A stretch of DNA of 64,000 bases, taken from NCBI GenBank assembly GCA_045345765.1, contig CP148265.1, positions 1,550,001-1,614,000 on the forward strand, written 5' to 3'. The translations under genes and the position numbers were made by a program. The DNA comes from JAOARY01 sp045345765 (GTDB taxonomy: Bacteria > Bacillota > Clostridia > Peptostreptococcales > Peptostreptococcaceae). Numbering within the stretch: the first letter of the stretch is position 1; each line of letters starts with the position of its first letter. Below, piece after piece: positions 44,860 to 54,573 of the stretch. The notes under the pieces were generated by a model that made no database searches, was not told the origin of the DNA, and saw nothing but the letters and a program-made list of their open reading frames with translations.

Positions 44860-45825
44860 ATGCTTAAATTATATTTAATAAATAAAAACAAAGTAGATAT
44901 AACGAAGTTCTTATTGAGATTAGAGTTTAAATCAAATAGCGAAGAATTATCACAGGAACTGAGCTTTAAGGTTAATAAAAAACTTATGAATTTGGATATA
45001 GAATTAGGCTCGATAGTTACTTTGGAAGATAAAGATGAGATTATAAGAGCGATAATAGTCCAAAAATCCATAGAAGACGAAAATACTGTAGAATATAAGG
45101 CTTTTGACTTTGGTTTTTATCTAAACAAATCTAAAGAAACTTATCAATTTAAGAATGAAAAAATAAGTGATGCAATAGCCCAAATTGTTAAAGATGCAGG
45201 TATAAAAATAGGAAGTATTGCAAATATAAATATTAATATCAAAAAAATATATAGAAATGAAAGACTAAGTGATATTATAAAAGACCTTATAGATATTGCG
45301 TTTAAAGAAAGCAAACAAAAATATTATATGGAAATAAAAAGTGGTAAATTTTATTTGTATGAAGAGATGTCAAATGTAATAGATTCTTCATTTGTTATGA
45401 GTTCGAATTTAAGCAAGAAAAATGTATTTGATTTTGTTATAAAAGAGACTTTGAATATAAGCATCGAAAATATGAAGAACTCTATAAAAGTAATATCAAA
45501 TGCAAATAATTCAAAATTTGAATATGAAGCAAAGGATAATTCGCTTATAGACAAATATGGTCTATTGCAAGATGTAAAAATTATAGAAGATAAAGATATA
45601 GCAAAGGCTAAGAATATTGCAAATAATTTATTAAAAGAAAATAAAAAGATAAAGAATGAATACAGTTTAGAACTTATGGGAAATCCTCATTTTAGGGCAA
45701 ATAGAATTATAAAATTAAAAGACAAAAAAATAAATGGGGATTATAAGATAATAAATGCTAATCATATTTTGGAAGATGGTATTTATAAAATGAATATAAA
45801 TATAAGAGAATGTATTAAGTTATAG
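44860..45825 (+). CDS. Baseplate hub protein (XkdQ-like, gpD/gp27 family)
   Basis: 321 residues. N-terminal beta domain (LYLINKNKVDITKFLLRLEF), a long middle part with LSDIIKDLIDIAFKESKQKYY, and a C-terminal region (HFRANRIIKLKDKKINGDYKI) match the XkdQ hub family. It forms the central hub that threads the tube end and holds the spike. Tight spacing to both neighbours indicates one operon. Confidence 0.8.
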   Translation: MLKLYLINKNKVDITKFLLRLEFKSNSEELSQELSFKVNKKLMNLDIELGSIVTLEDKDEIIRAIIVQKSIEDENTVEYKAFDFGFYLNKSKETYQFKNEKISDAIAQIVKDAGIKIGSIANININIKKIYRNERLSDIIKDLIDIAFKESKQKYYMEIKSGKFYLYEEMSNVIDSSFVMSSNLSKKNVFDFVIKETLNISIENMKNSIKVISNANNSKFEYEAKDNSLIDKYGLLQDVKIIEDKDIAKAKNIANNLLKENKKIKNEYSLELMGNPHFRANRIIKLKDKKINGDYKIINANHILEDGIYKMNINIRECIKL

Positions 45826-45835
45826 GAGGAATTTT

Positions 45836-46171
45836 ATGGATGGATATAGCAAGATAGCGAAACTATTTAAGGAAAGAGATAATGTAATGCCACTAAAAAT
45901 AGAAGTAGCAACAGTCATAGCTGGTTTTCCTGATATAAAATTAATGCTTGATAACAATAAGATAGTATTAGATAAAGAGGATTTGTTATTTAGTAGTGCG
46001 GTATTAAAAGACCATCAAAGAGAGTATGTAACTAAGTATAATGGTCGATTAAGTGATCAAAGAACAATTATATTCAAAGATTATAGCATTAAATTAAATG
46101 ATGAAGTATTGGTACTACCTTTATATGATAATCAAAAATATTTTATATTAGATAAGGTTGTGAAATTATGA
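45836..46171 (+). CDS. DUF2577-family baseplate protein (XkdR-like)
   Basis: 111 residues, beta-rich (INKAELA-type fold not seen), ending YDNQKYFILDKVV. Size and place between hub and gp25-like genes match DUF2577/XkdR, an OB-fold spike-related protein. AGGAGG precedes the ATG. The stop overlaps the next start by four bases (ATGA). Confidence 0.75.
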   Translation: MDGYSKIAKLFKERDNVMPLKIEVATVIAGFPDIKLMLDNNKIVLDKEDLLFSSAVLKDHQREYVTKYNGRLSDQRTIIFKDYSIKLNDEVLVLPLYDNQKYFILDKVVKL

Positions 46172-46608
46172 TATTTCCAAAGAATTTTGATATCAATCCT
46201 TCTATTTTGCAAAAAGAATATAAAAAAATCAAAAAAAATCTTCTCTTTGATTTTGATAAGAATGAGTTCTGTCTAAAAGATGGAGATATAAAGAAAGTAG
46301 AAGGAAAAAAGAGTATAGAAATATGGATAGAAAAAATCCTAAGAACCAAAAAAGATAGATACAAAATTTATGAGAATAAAGATTATGGAATGAAGATAGA
46401 AGATTTACTTGTTGGGCATAATTATACTCAGAGTTTTGTTGAATCAGAAATAAAAAGAGAGATAACAAAGGCATTAACCAAACATCCTAAAATACAAAGT
46501 CTTAGTAATTTTAAAATAACGAAGGATAATCCTTATTTGAATATAGATTTTGTAGTTAATTTAAAGGATGAATCTTTTAAAAAGGAGGTACAAATGGCTT
46601 ATGAATAG
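46168..46608 (+). CDS. DUF2634-family sheath initiator / gp25-like (XkdS-like)
   Basis: 146 residues. It contains KKSIEIWIEKILRTKKDRYK, the W-x-x-K-x-L-x-T-x-R-x-x-Y pattern of XkdS proteins, and YGMKIEDLLVG followed by LTKHPKIQSLSNF. The family is gp25-like and nucleates the sheath on the baseplate. Start is coupled to the upstream gene, and the end overlaps the next by eight bases. Confidence 0.82.
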   Translation: MIFPKNFDINPSILQKEYKKIKKNLLFDFDKNEFCLKDGDIKKVEGKKSIEIWIEKILRTKKDRYKIYENKDYGMKIEDLLVGHNYTQSFVESEIKREITKALTKHPKIQSLSNFKITKDNPYLNIDFVVNLKDESFKKEVQMAYE

Positions 46609-47656
46609 AGATGAATTTCAAAGACGTATGCTTGAACTTATAGATCCTGATTATGATAAATCTGAAGGGTCTTTTTTTTATGATGTACTAAAGCCTGTTT
46701 CGATTGAACTTGAAGAACTTGATAACAAAAGAGAAGAAAATATCAAATCCTTCTTTGTTGGGAATCACAAAAATTCTGCGAGTAATGAAATACTTGATAT
46801 AAAGGCATTAGAAATAGGGCTAAAAAGAAAGCAAAGTAAAAAAGCTAGAGGATATATAAATATAAGAGCCAAGGAAGGCGCTTTTGTAGAACGAAATTCA
46901 ATAGTTACAAATGAAGATGGAACAATTGAGTTTAAGGTTTTAGAAAGTATGAAAGTAGATGAAACTAATCAAGCTAAGATACTAATTGAAGCAATAGAGG
47001 CAGGCAAAGAGTCGAATATGCCACCAAATAGTATCAAATATTTTAAGACCTCAATATATGGTGTACTAAGTCTTACAAATGAAGAACTAATAACAGGTGG
47101 AGAAGATAGAGAAAGTGATATAGAACTTACAAAAAGATATTTAGACCATGTTGGAAATGTAGTTGTATATGGTAATGGAAACTATTACAAAAAACTTTCT
47201 AAAGATATTAAAGGGATTAAGGATGCTATAGTTTATGAAGTTTTTGATGGCCCAAAAACCTTAAAAATAGTTCTGATTGATGAGAATAATAGAACACCAT
47301 CTAAGGAAAAAATAGATGAAGTAAAAGAGTACATCGAGCTTTATAGAATGCCTTGTGCAATGGTTAGTATAGAAGGTTGTGAAGAAAAATCTTTAGATAT
47401 TTCTTTGACTTTGGAATTAAAAGATGGTGTAGATAAAGAGATTCTAAAAGAAGAAATAGAATCAAAAATCAGATTCTACCTAAAAAACATGGACTTTAAA
47501 AAAGCTCAAAAAATAAGAAAGAATGAAATAGCTAAAATACTTCTAAATCACGAAGATATTATTGATTATGTGGAACTTAAAATAAACAATAAGTTTGAAG
47601 ATATAGATCTTTTGGAAGGGGAAGTTGGCTATTTAAATAGTTTAACAATTAATTAA
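46601..47656 (+). CDS. Baseplate assembly protein J (XkdT-like)
   Basis: 351 residues. NRDEFQRRMLELIDPDYDKSEG is the N-terminus; LITGGEDRESDIELTKRYLDHV is the conserved baseplate-J motif with R-x-x-x-x-x-R. It forms the wedge ring that holds fibres and triggers contraction. I choose ATG 46601, 12 bases after AGGAGGT, inside the end of the upstream gene. Confidence 0.88.
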   Translation: MNRDEFQRRMLELIDPDYDKSEGSFFYDVLKPVSIELEELDNKREENIKSFFVGNHKNSASNEILDIKALEIGLKRKQSKKARGYINIRAKEGAFVERNSIVTNEDGTIEFKVLESMKVDETNQAKILIEAIEAGKESNMPPNSIKYFKTSIYGVLSLTNEELITGGEDRESDIELTKRYLDHVGNVVVYGNGNYYKKLSKDIKGIKDAIVYEVFDGPKTLKIVLIDENNRTPSKEKIDEVKEYIELYRMPCAMVSIEGCEEKSLDISLTLELKDGVDKEILKEEIESKIRFYLKNMDFKKAQKIRKNEIAKILLNHEDIIDYVELKINNKFEDIDLLEGEVGYLNSLTIN

Positions 47657-47667
47657 GGAGGAGTATT

Positions 47668-48051
47668 ATGAATGGTGGATTAACAGATTATATGAAAAAC
47701 AAAATTATGAATTTGATGTTTAGAAATGAACCTTTAAAGAGTTTTGAAAACATATATATAGGTTTGTTTGACAAAAACCCATTGGAAAATGGTATAGAAA
47801 TAAATAAAAGTGGATATCATAGAGTAAGTGCGAATTTTATAAATTCTAATGCTGGAGAGGTTACAAATGAAGATGATATTTTATTTGGTGTATCTACAGA
47901 AGCTTGGGGAGAAGTAAGATTCATAGGTGTGTTTGATAAAGAAGAAGAAGGAAACCTTATATGGTATGGAGAGTTTGAATTCCCTAAGGTGTATGATATA
48001 TCAGACCAAATGAAGATACCTCAAGGTGCATTTACAATGAGAATATCCTAG
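47668..48051 (+). CDS. Small baseplate or tail-fibre-associated protein
   Basis: 127 residues, beta-rich. NIYIGLFDKNPLENGIEI and WGEVRFIGVFDKEEEGNLIW resemble short tail-fibre-type proteins (Gp80-like) found beside baseplate J genes. AGGAGG precedes the ATG; the next gene begins 11 bases after the stop. Confidence 0.6.
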   Translation: MNGGLTDYMKNKIMNLMFRNEPLKSFENIYIGLFDKNPLENGIEINKSGYHRVSANFINSNAGEVTNEDDILFGVSTEAWGEVRFIGVFDKEEEGNLIWYGEFEFPKVYDISDQMKIPQGAFTMRIS

Positions 48052-48062
48052 GATGTGATTAA

Positions 48063-48884
48063 ATGATTATAACATTAGGAGCTAGTTATGAAGACTTAAA
48101 AAAATTAAAATATGAAGACTTAAAAAATAGAACTTGGAAAAGTTTAATGGGAGAGCTAAATCTACAAGGCAAGAGTATTGTTGATATTTATAATAATAAA
48201 TTGGACAATACATTTGTTGATATTGAATCAAAAACAGTATTAAATGCTAATCTTGTTGAAGAAAAATGTGAAAAACTTTATATTGAATCAAAATCAGATG
48301 TGGACGCTGAAGTAGCATCTTGGAGAAGAAACATAAGAAAAGATTTGATAAATTATATGCCTATTTATTATAGAAAATCAAAGATAATAGATATTCTTAT
48401 GGGAATATATGGTTCGAAATTAAGAGAACAGTTTTCCAAAAATGATGAGATGAAAAAGCAGTTTCTTATAGATGCAGCAACATTTATGTTACCTTATCAT
48501 GAGGCTGAATATCAAAAGAAATCTTCATCTGTTGATATTGAACAAAGACAAAAATTCATATTAGCTAATAGATATGCAATTGGTAAGGTTATGAATATAA
48601 CTGAACTCAAAAAACTTATTAATATGTTCTATGATTGTGAGATAACAGAAGATTTTGAGAATATGACTGTGAATATAAGAATTAATGATATTTACGTTGA
48701 ACAACATTTATTGTTGGATCTAAAGAAAATAGCAAGAACATTTATTCCTGCACATATAGATATAAAAATAATCTATGATTTTATAAAATGGGATGAATTA
48801 GAAGCATTGAATATGAATTTTGAACAAATGGGAAAATATATATGGCAAGGTTTAGAACTTTTAAATAAAAATAAAAAGGATTAA
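48063..48884 (+). CDS. YmfQ/DUF2313-type baseplate wedge protein (XkdU-like)
   Basis: 273 residues. RKDLINYMPIYYRKSKIIDI matches the N-terminal signature of XkdU (YmfQ), and the C-terminal IARTFIPAHIDIKIIYDFIK matches its beta region. It links wedge to fibre. About 70 extra residues at the N-terminus (ASYEDLKKLKYEDLKNRTWK) are not typical. A hairpin element follows. Confidence 0.75.
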   Translation: MIITLGASYEDLKKLKYEDLKNRTWKSLMGELNLQGKSIVDIYNNKLDNTFVDIESKTVLNANLVEEKCEKLYIESKSDVDAEVASWRRNIRKDLINYMPIYYRKSKIIDILMGIYGSKLREQFSKNDEMKKQFLIDAATFMLPYHEAEYQKKSSSVDIEQRQKFILANRYAIGKVMNITELKKLINMFYDCEITEDFENMTVNIRINDIYVEQHLLLDLKKIARTFIPAHIDIKIIYDFIKWDELEALNMNFEQMGKYIWQGLELLNKNKKD

Positions 48885-48891
48885 AAATAAC

Positions 48892-48985
48892 TAAAAAGGC
48901 TATTACATCAATGGAAAAATTGTTGTATATATTGTTGAATACTAATATTATAAAATAATTTGTTTGATGTTAATGGTCTTTTTTT
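48892..48985 (+). repeat. Palindromic element copy A (terminator-like)
   Basis: GGCTATTACATCAA pairs with TTGATGTTAATGGTC and is followed by eight T; an inner AT-rich part contains TTGTTGTATATATTGTTG. Architecture and outer arm (AAAAAGGCT) resemble the elements at 56418, 59304, 60124 and 62857. It lies between the baseplate and fibre genes. Confidence 0.55.
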
Positions 48986-49015
48986 AATGCAAGATAAATA
49001 AAGAGGAGGATTTTA

Positions 49016-50137
49016 ATGAGTACTTCAAAAACAAAGGAATATAAATTGCATAAATGGGAAGGTGAGGATAATGTCAGTAGGGCTGAATTTAATGAAAATT
49101 TTGAAAAGGTAGATAAAAAATTAAGAAATATAGATGATAGATCTATGGATACATTTAATAAATCTGAAAATTTAAAAAAAGAATTACAAAATCAAAATAA
49201 TAAATATAATGAATTAAGAAAAAAAATAGAATCAACTGTAGGTGATGTAAATACATCTGTTACTGTGGAAATATCAAATCTAAAAAATAAAATAACTTCA
49301 AATATAAATAAATTAAATAGCATTGAAAATAAATTAAATACAAATAATGTGAATTGTCAAGGTGGAATAAATTTAAATAAATCACAGATATCTAGTTTAA
49401 GTAAAAATATATCTAACAATAAATCTGATATTTCGAATAACAAAAGAAGAATAGATACATTGGATTCAAATAATAAAAATTTTAATGGAAAATTTATTGG
49501 ATATGATTCATCAATAAATAAAATAAATAAAGATTTATCTAATAATTCAAGAAGTCTGAATAATTTAAATGTAAAAGTTGCAGCTCATGATAATAGCATA
49601 AACAGTATAAATAGCAGGATAAATAATATTAGTTCAGATGATGATTATACATCATTTTCATATTCAAAAGTTAGTGTAGGGCAAAGAATTAATTTTAAAA
49701 AAGGGAGTGGAATAGTTGAGTTTAGTAGACATATGCTTAGAGATGAACATAAATATAAGAATATAGGTTGGATAGTTATCGAAAATGAAGATAGGGCTAT
49801 TTCTTTAAGAGTAGATTCATTTTATGGACATTTTCGTTTTGTAACAGGAAGTTTTGTTAAAAATAATAAAACATATTCAGGTTCTTGGCATGAAAATGGA
49901 TGTAATATACCAGTTGCAGGATTAGATGATTATGGTGTAATAAGAGGTGCAATTTATGAGGGAGAGTTAAAAGGATTATTTGGAAATGGAAATCATGCAA
50001 AAGATTTAATAGTTCAATCAGTGTTTTTTACCAAAAATAATAAAGGAGACTCTGTGGTAAGAATAAACTATGAGAATAAAGGGTCTGCATTTACATCAAA
50101 TAAAGTCTATATAAATGGATTTACATTTAAGTCCTAA
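49016..50137 (+). CDS. Tail fibre protein with long coiled coil
   Basis: 373 residues. N-terminal KEYKLHKWEGEDNVSRAEFN is the attachment motif seen in baseplate-bound fibres. Residues 35-210 are Asn/Lys/Ser-rich heptad repeats, predicted trimeric coiled coil. The C-terminal 150 residues form a compact beta domain (GWIVIENEDRAISLRVDSFY), the likely receptor-binding tip. AGGAGG precedes the ATG. Confidence 0.8.
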   Translation: MSTSKTKEYKLHKWEGEDNVSRAEFNENFEKVDKKLRNIDDRSMDTFNKSENLKKELQNQNNKYNELRKKIESTVGDVNTSVTVEISNLKNKITSNINKLNSIENKLNTNNVNCQGGINLNKSQISSLSKNISNNKSDISNNKRRIDTLDSNNKNFNGKFIGYDSSINKINKDLSNNSRSLNNLNVKVAAHDNSINSINSRINNISSDDDYTSFSYSKVSVGQRINFKKGSGIVEFSRHMLRDEHKYKNIGWIVIENEDRAISLRVDSFYGHFRFVTGSFVKNNKTYSGSWHENGCNIPVAGLDDYGVIRGAIYEGELKGLFGNGNHAKDLIVQSVFFTKNNKGDSVVRINYENKGSAFTSNKVYINGFTFKS

Positions 50138-50197
50138 AATTCAAATCTAAGAAAATATTTATCTAAGGAATGGAATACAAGGCTTAGGAGGGGTGTA

Positions 50198-50599
50198 TTG
50201 GAAGATAAAATATTAAACAATTCTTTAATTGTACTTTTAGGGACATTGGGAAGTATACTTGTTGGAACTTGGGATAATAATATACAGATATTATTTTTAT
50301 TTCTTTTAACAGACTATATAAGTGGAATAATGAAAGGAATAAAAGAAAAAAATATATCTAGTCAATTGGGTTTTAAAGGGATACTAAAAAAAATCGCAAT
50401 ATTTATGGTAATCATAATAGCACATCAATTAGATATAATATCTAATTTAGAGAATCCTATGTTTAAAACTATGACTATTTATTTTTATATTGGAAATGAA
50501 GGGATATCAATAATAGAAAATCTAAGTGCATTAGGTGTTATTTTCCCAAAATTTATAGAAGAAAGATTAAAGAATATACAAGAAAATAATACAAAATAA
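50198..50599 (+). CDS. Phage holin (toxin secretion/lysis holin family)
   Basis: 133 residues with three hydrophobic segments (LIVLLGTLGSILVG, ILFLFLLTDYISGIM, IAIFMVIIIAHQL) and the family block SSQLGFKGILKK. It resembles the TcdE/Cph1 type of class II holins that release particles by permeabilising the membrane. TTG start at 50198 after TAGGAGGGG. No endolysin gene is found near it. Confidence 0.85.
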   Translation: MEDKILNNSLIVLLGTLGSILVGTWDNNIQILFLFLLTDYISGIMKGIKEKNISSQLGFKGILKKIAIFMVIIIAHQLDIISNLENPMFKTMTIYFYIGNEGISIIENLSALGVIFPKFIEERLKNIQENNTK

Positions 50600-50705
50600 A
50601 AATTAAGACGTATTTAGGACAGTAGTAAATAATATTTAAATATGTGGATACAAAGAGTTATAAATAATTATTTTATAAAAAACTAATTTAGTAGAGGTAT
50701 ATTTT

Positions 50706-52571
50706 ATGAAAAAAACAAAATTTTTAAATTTAACAAAACCTACTTATGATGATGGGGCAGATGTGATGGTATTAAATAAAAATTGGGATTATATAGATGA
50801 GGAGTTAGAAAAAAATCATCAACAATTAAACGAAGATAAAGAAATAAATTTTTTATTAGATTCAAATGAATTAAAAAGTTTTGGTTGCAACATACCATCT
50901 ACAGTTAATATAAGTTATAAGGGAGCTTTTAGACAAAATTTAATTACAATGCCAGAAAATGAAGCGGATTATAATTTTGACAATTATGGTAGAGTAGCAC
51001 CAATATTTAAAGAAAATGAAATTGTATTTCAAACAGACAAACCATACTATGGTATAGGTGTGAGAACATACAATGGACTAGAAGGAAAAAAAATATTGAT
51101 AATAGCAGATATAAAATCTAGTGCAAATAAGTCTTTTCAATTTAGATTATATACTAATAACAATAAGAGTGATAACATCACTACCTATCAAACACCAAGA
51201 AATAATAATTATAATACCTATGCGATAAAAGCATATATAACAACAAGTTTATCAGAAACAAATGGTTATGGTTATAGGGTACAAGTTAAGAATGAAGATG
51301 CAGTTCAAAATACTATTTCGATTAAAAATATAGCAATATTTTTAATTGATGATAATGAATATCTATTATCAATTGATGAATTGACAAAAACGTATAAATA
51401 TATTAAAAATGTAGAACCATCCAATCCAAAAGTAGAAATAAGAAATATACCAGCTACTAATATTATAAAAAATCATAATTTAAATAATTATGATTTTTGG
51501 TTTTCTAATTATTTGGATACATCAATAGAAGATAGAGAATTAAGATTATTAGCAAATAAACAATTTCAAAATATTCATCAAATTATTGATAAAAACCCAA
51601 AAGAATCGGATAAGTGGTTTATATATTCAAGAATAAAAGCAACTACTGATTCTGTTGTATTTTATATTAATGATGGAGTTACACAAAAAGCGGCAAAAAG
51701 ATATGGACAATTAAATGAGTATGCAGATTATTATACAAATTTTAGGATAAGTAAAAATCCTAAAACTTGTATAGTTAAAATTCAAGACAATAGTGAAAAT
51801 AACTTTGATTATATTTACTTGGATGGAAATGATGGGATTTTTGCTATCAATATGACTAAATTAGGAATTGAAGATTATTCTGATAATAAAATGTTAAGTT
51901 TAGTAGAAAATATACCACCAAAATATAGTAAATTTGAATTAAATGATTGGTTAGCAAATGATGAAAAATATGAAGATGGATTTTTAACGAAATATTGGAA
52001 AAAAATTTTGTTGAGTGATTATTTAGGTGAAATATTATCAATCGAAGAAAAAGAAAATGTATATTATTGCAAGATAACATTAAATATAGATTATGGAATT
52101 TATGAAAAAATTAAAGTTAAATTTAGAGATTTTATTTTTATTGAAGATAATACTTTGGATGCAAAACATATATATGCTCATGGATCATTAAATGAAATTA
52201 TATATTTGTATCTGTTCATTCCAAAATTAGAATTGGAAAAATATATTGGGATTAATGTTAAAGAAAAATTAAAAAATTGGATAGACAAAAATAATGATTA
52301 CATTTATTATAAAGAACAATCGCAAACAAGAACATTAGCAAATATAAAAAGTTTAGGGTCTTTATTGGAAGAAGATTTAGCTATAGTTAAAAATGAATCT
52401 TTTGGAAATTGTTCATTTGAATATCCATCATCAATAAAGGGCGCGATAAAAAATATAGTTCATGGAATAGAAATAAATTCAAAGAATAAGTCTATAGAAA
52501 AATTATCTAAAGATGCAAAAATAGAAGAAATAATAAATAAATTAAATGAAATTATATCAATAAAAAATTAA
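50706..52571 (+). CDS. Tail fibre-like protein 1
   Basis: 621 residues. N-terminal KKTKFLNLTKPTYDDGADVM followed by VLNKNWDYID is the attachment motif of fibre-type proteins. The centre is beta-rich. The C-terminal third (NDWLANDEKYEDGFLTKYWK, DYIYYKEQSQTRT, NESFGNCSFEYPSSIKGAI) is shared with the next gene. The pair follows the holin, where some tail-like bacteriocins carry extra specificity genes. GTAGAGG is the only weak ribosome binding site. It may be receptor-binding or an accessory carbohydrate-binding fibre. Confidence 0.75.
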   Translation: MKKTKFLNLTKPTYDDGADVMVLNKNWDYIDEELEKNHQQLNEDKEINFLLDSNELKSFGCNIPSTVNISYKGAFRQNLITMPENEADYNFDNYGRVAPIFKENEIVFQTDKPYYGIGVRTYNGLEGKKILIIADIKSSANKSFQFRLYTNNNKSDNITTYQTPRNNNYNTYAIKAYITTSLSETNGYGYRVQVKNEDAVQNTISIKNIAIFLIDDNEYLLSIDELTKTYKYIKNVEPSNPKVEIRNIPATNIIKNHNLNNYDFWFSNYLDTSIEDRELRLLANKQFQNIHQIIDKNPKESDKWFIYSRIKATTDSVVFYINDGVTQKAAKRYGQLNEYADYYTNFRISKNPKTCIVKIQDNSENNFDYIYLDGNDGIFAINMTKLGIEDYSDNKMLSLVENIPPKYSKFELNDWLANDEKYEDGFLTKYWKKILLSDYLGEILSIEEKENVYYCKITLNIDYGIYEKIKVKFRDFIFIEDNTLDAKHIYAHGSLNEIIYLYLFIPKLELEKYIGINVKEKLKNWIDKNNDYIYYKEQSQTRTLANIKSLGSLLEEDLAIVKNESFGNCSFEYPSSIKGAIKNIVHGIEINSKNKSIEKLSKDAKIEEIINKLNEIISIKN

Positions 52572-52652
52572 ATGGATAAAAGAAAAAATAAGATTTTAAA
52601 CAGTAACTTGGAAAGAAGATATTGATATATATATAATAAAGGAGGTTTTTGT

Positions 52653-54452
52653 ATGAAAAAAAATAAATTTTTAGGTACAAATAAGCCAGATTATAGCGAT
52701 TTAGCAGATATTCAAATATTAAATAAAAATACAGATTTAATAGAAAATCAATTTAAAAAAATAGACAAAGAAAAAAATAGTATGATAAATCATAAAATAT
52801 CTTTAAATTCAAAAGAAATAAAAAGTATCATACCTACAATATCCACATTAATAAATCCAATTTTTAAGGGAGATTTTAGACAAAATTTAATAGATACAAA
52901 TAAATGTATATATAGAGTTAATGGAGATGATTATTCTCCTATGCCTACAGATATAACTGATAATTCTATAAAAATAATGTCCTATAGTAGTAGATTTATT
53001 GGTACAGGATGCTATTTAGGTGTCATACCAGGACAAACATATACGATAAAAGCAGAGTCAATAGAAGAAACATACATTACTATTTATAATGCAAATGGAC
53101 TAACAACGTCTAACTATACAACAAAGAGGATGATACTCAAAGGATCTAAAAATCATAATTTTAAATTTATAGCACCTACAGGTGGTTATATTTTTATTAG
53201 TCTTGATAAAAAAGGAAGTGATCCAAATGGAACTATTATGAAAAATCTAATTTGTATAGAAGGAGATTATGTAGACCAGAGTATAGAATGGTTTAAGGGT
53301 ATAGAACCTGTATATCCTAAATTATATATACATGGTGATAATTTATTTGACGGAAAGTGGGATATAATTGATAAAGAGCTTGAATTAAGACAAAAAAGTG
53401 TAAGGGAATTTTCGATAAAAGGAATTGGAAATAAAAATTTTGATGAAAATCTGTTTCCAACTATTAAATTTAAAAAAAATACGCAATATACTTTTGTAGG
53501 AAAATGTGTTCAAGATATTGAAAAGAATACTACATTATTAATTAGATATACAGATGGTACATCAGATAATATATATAAACCAACCACGATAGAAAAACCT
53601 TTTTTAAGAATTTCAGGAAAAGGAAAAACAATAGAAAAAATATATTATAGTTATTCAAGTGCTGGAGGGACTACAACTATAAAAAATTTTATGATATTAG
53701 AAGGTACAGAACGACCAGTAGAATACATTTTACCCAAATATAGTGAATTTAAAATCAACAATTGGTTAGGTTATGAAGAAAATTATGAAAATGGTCTTAT
53801 TAATAAGACTTGGGATAGGATGCTTTTGAGTGAATGGTATAATTCTAAAATAGGAATTGATATTGGTGTTATTTTAAATAATAATTATATAGTTAAAATT
53901 AAAAGAAGTGAATTTAGAGGATTTAAAATAACACAATGGATTCCTATTAAATTTAAAGATTTTATAAATTATTATTCAGATGCAATTGATTTTAAGTATA
54001 TTGCAAATGGTTATAATACTAAACTGGGATATGATTATATAGTATTATCTATTCCAAAAATTGAGATTGATAATCAAATTGGTACAAGTTTAACAGAAAA
54101 ATTTGAATCATGGATTTTAGAAAATGATGACTATATATATTATAAAAAATCAAAAAATCAAATAATATCAGCAGATATAAATTCAATAGCTGGAATATTT
54201 GGAAATGAATCAAACACCATTTTAAATGAGTCCTTTGGAGAATGTATGTTTAATTATGGAGAAAGTATTAATAGCGCTCTTTTAGATATTGTGTGTGCCC
54301 TTAAACTTAATGAATCTTATAAAAAAGATAAGAATCTAAAGGATATACAATCGGCTATTGGTTTAATTCCTAGACTTTCTCAAGAATCTAGTAATAGGGA
54401 TATTATAGACAAGATAAATAAAATGATGATAATTATAGAAGGTAGGATTTAA
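52653..54452 (+). CDS. Tail fibre-like protein 2, paralogue of the preceding gene
   Basis: 599 residues. KKNKFLGTNKPDYSDLADIQ followed by ILNKNTDLIE aligns with the N-terminus of the preceding protein, and its C-terminal third has matching blocks (NNWLGYEENYENGLINKTWD, DDYIYYKKSKNQ, NESFGECMFNY). The middle, about residues 90-370, differs strongly. This pattern of conserved ends and divergent middle indicates duplication followed by diversification. AAAGGAGG precedes the ATG. A strong terminator follows at 54521. Confidence 0.75.
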   Translation: MKKNKFLGTNKPDYSDLADIQILNKNTDLIENQFKKIDKEKNSMINHKISLNSKEIKSIIPTISTLINPIFKGDFRQNLIDTNKCIYRVNGDDYSPMPTDITDNSIKIMSYSSRFIGTGCYLGVIPGQTYTIKAESIEETYITIYNANGLTTSNYTTKRMILKGSKNHNFKFIAPTGGYIFISLDKKGSDPNGTIMKNLICIEGDYVDQSIEWFKGIEPVYPKLYIHGDNLFDGKWDIIDKELELRQKSVREFSIKGIGNKNFDENLFPTIKFKKNTQYTFVGKCVQDIEKNTTLLIRYTDGTSDNIYKPTTIEKPFLRISGKGKTIEKIYYSYSSAGGTTTIKNFMILEGTERPVEYILPKYSEFKINNWLGYEENYENGLINKTWDRMLLSEWYNSKIGIDIGVILNNNYIVKIKRSEFRGFKITQWIPIKFKDFINYYSDAIDFKYIANGYNTKLGYDYIVLSIPKIEIDNQIGTSLTEKFESWILENDDYIYYKKSKNQIISADINSIAGIFGNESNTILNESFGECMFNYGESINSALLDIVCALKLNESYKKDKNLKDIQSAIGLIPRLSQESSNRDIIDKINKMMIIIEGRI

Positions 54453-54520
54453 TTAAAATAAGTAAGTAAAAATAATAGAAATTGAGAAAATATAAATAGT
54501 ATAAAGTGTGAAAGAATTAG

Positions 54521-54573
54521 GATATCTTAAAAATGATTAAAAAATTATTTTTAAGATATCTTTTTATTTTTTT
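54521..54573 (+). terminator. Strong terminator closing the tail module
   Basis: GATATCTTAAAAAT (54521-54534) pairs exactly with ATTTTTAAGATATC (54547-54560), then a T-rich run to 54573. Confidence 0.95.

Noticed and set aside
50840..51500. Diversity-generating retroelement acting on the fibre genes
   Set aside because: No reverse transcriptase gene or template-repeat-like copy of a fibre segment is visible in the window.
39253..54452. Complete prophage
   Set aside because: No integrase, terminase, portal, capsid, head-tail connector or replication genes are present between the strong terminators, and no attachment-site repeats were seen at the borders.
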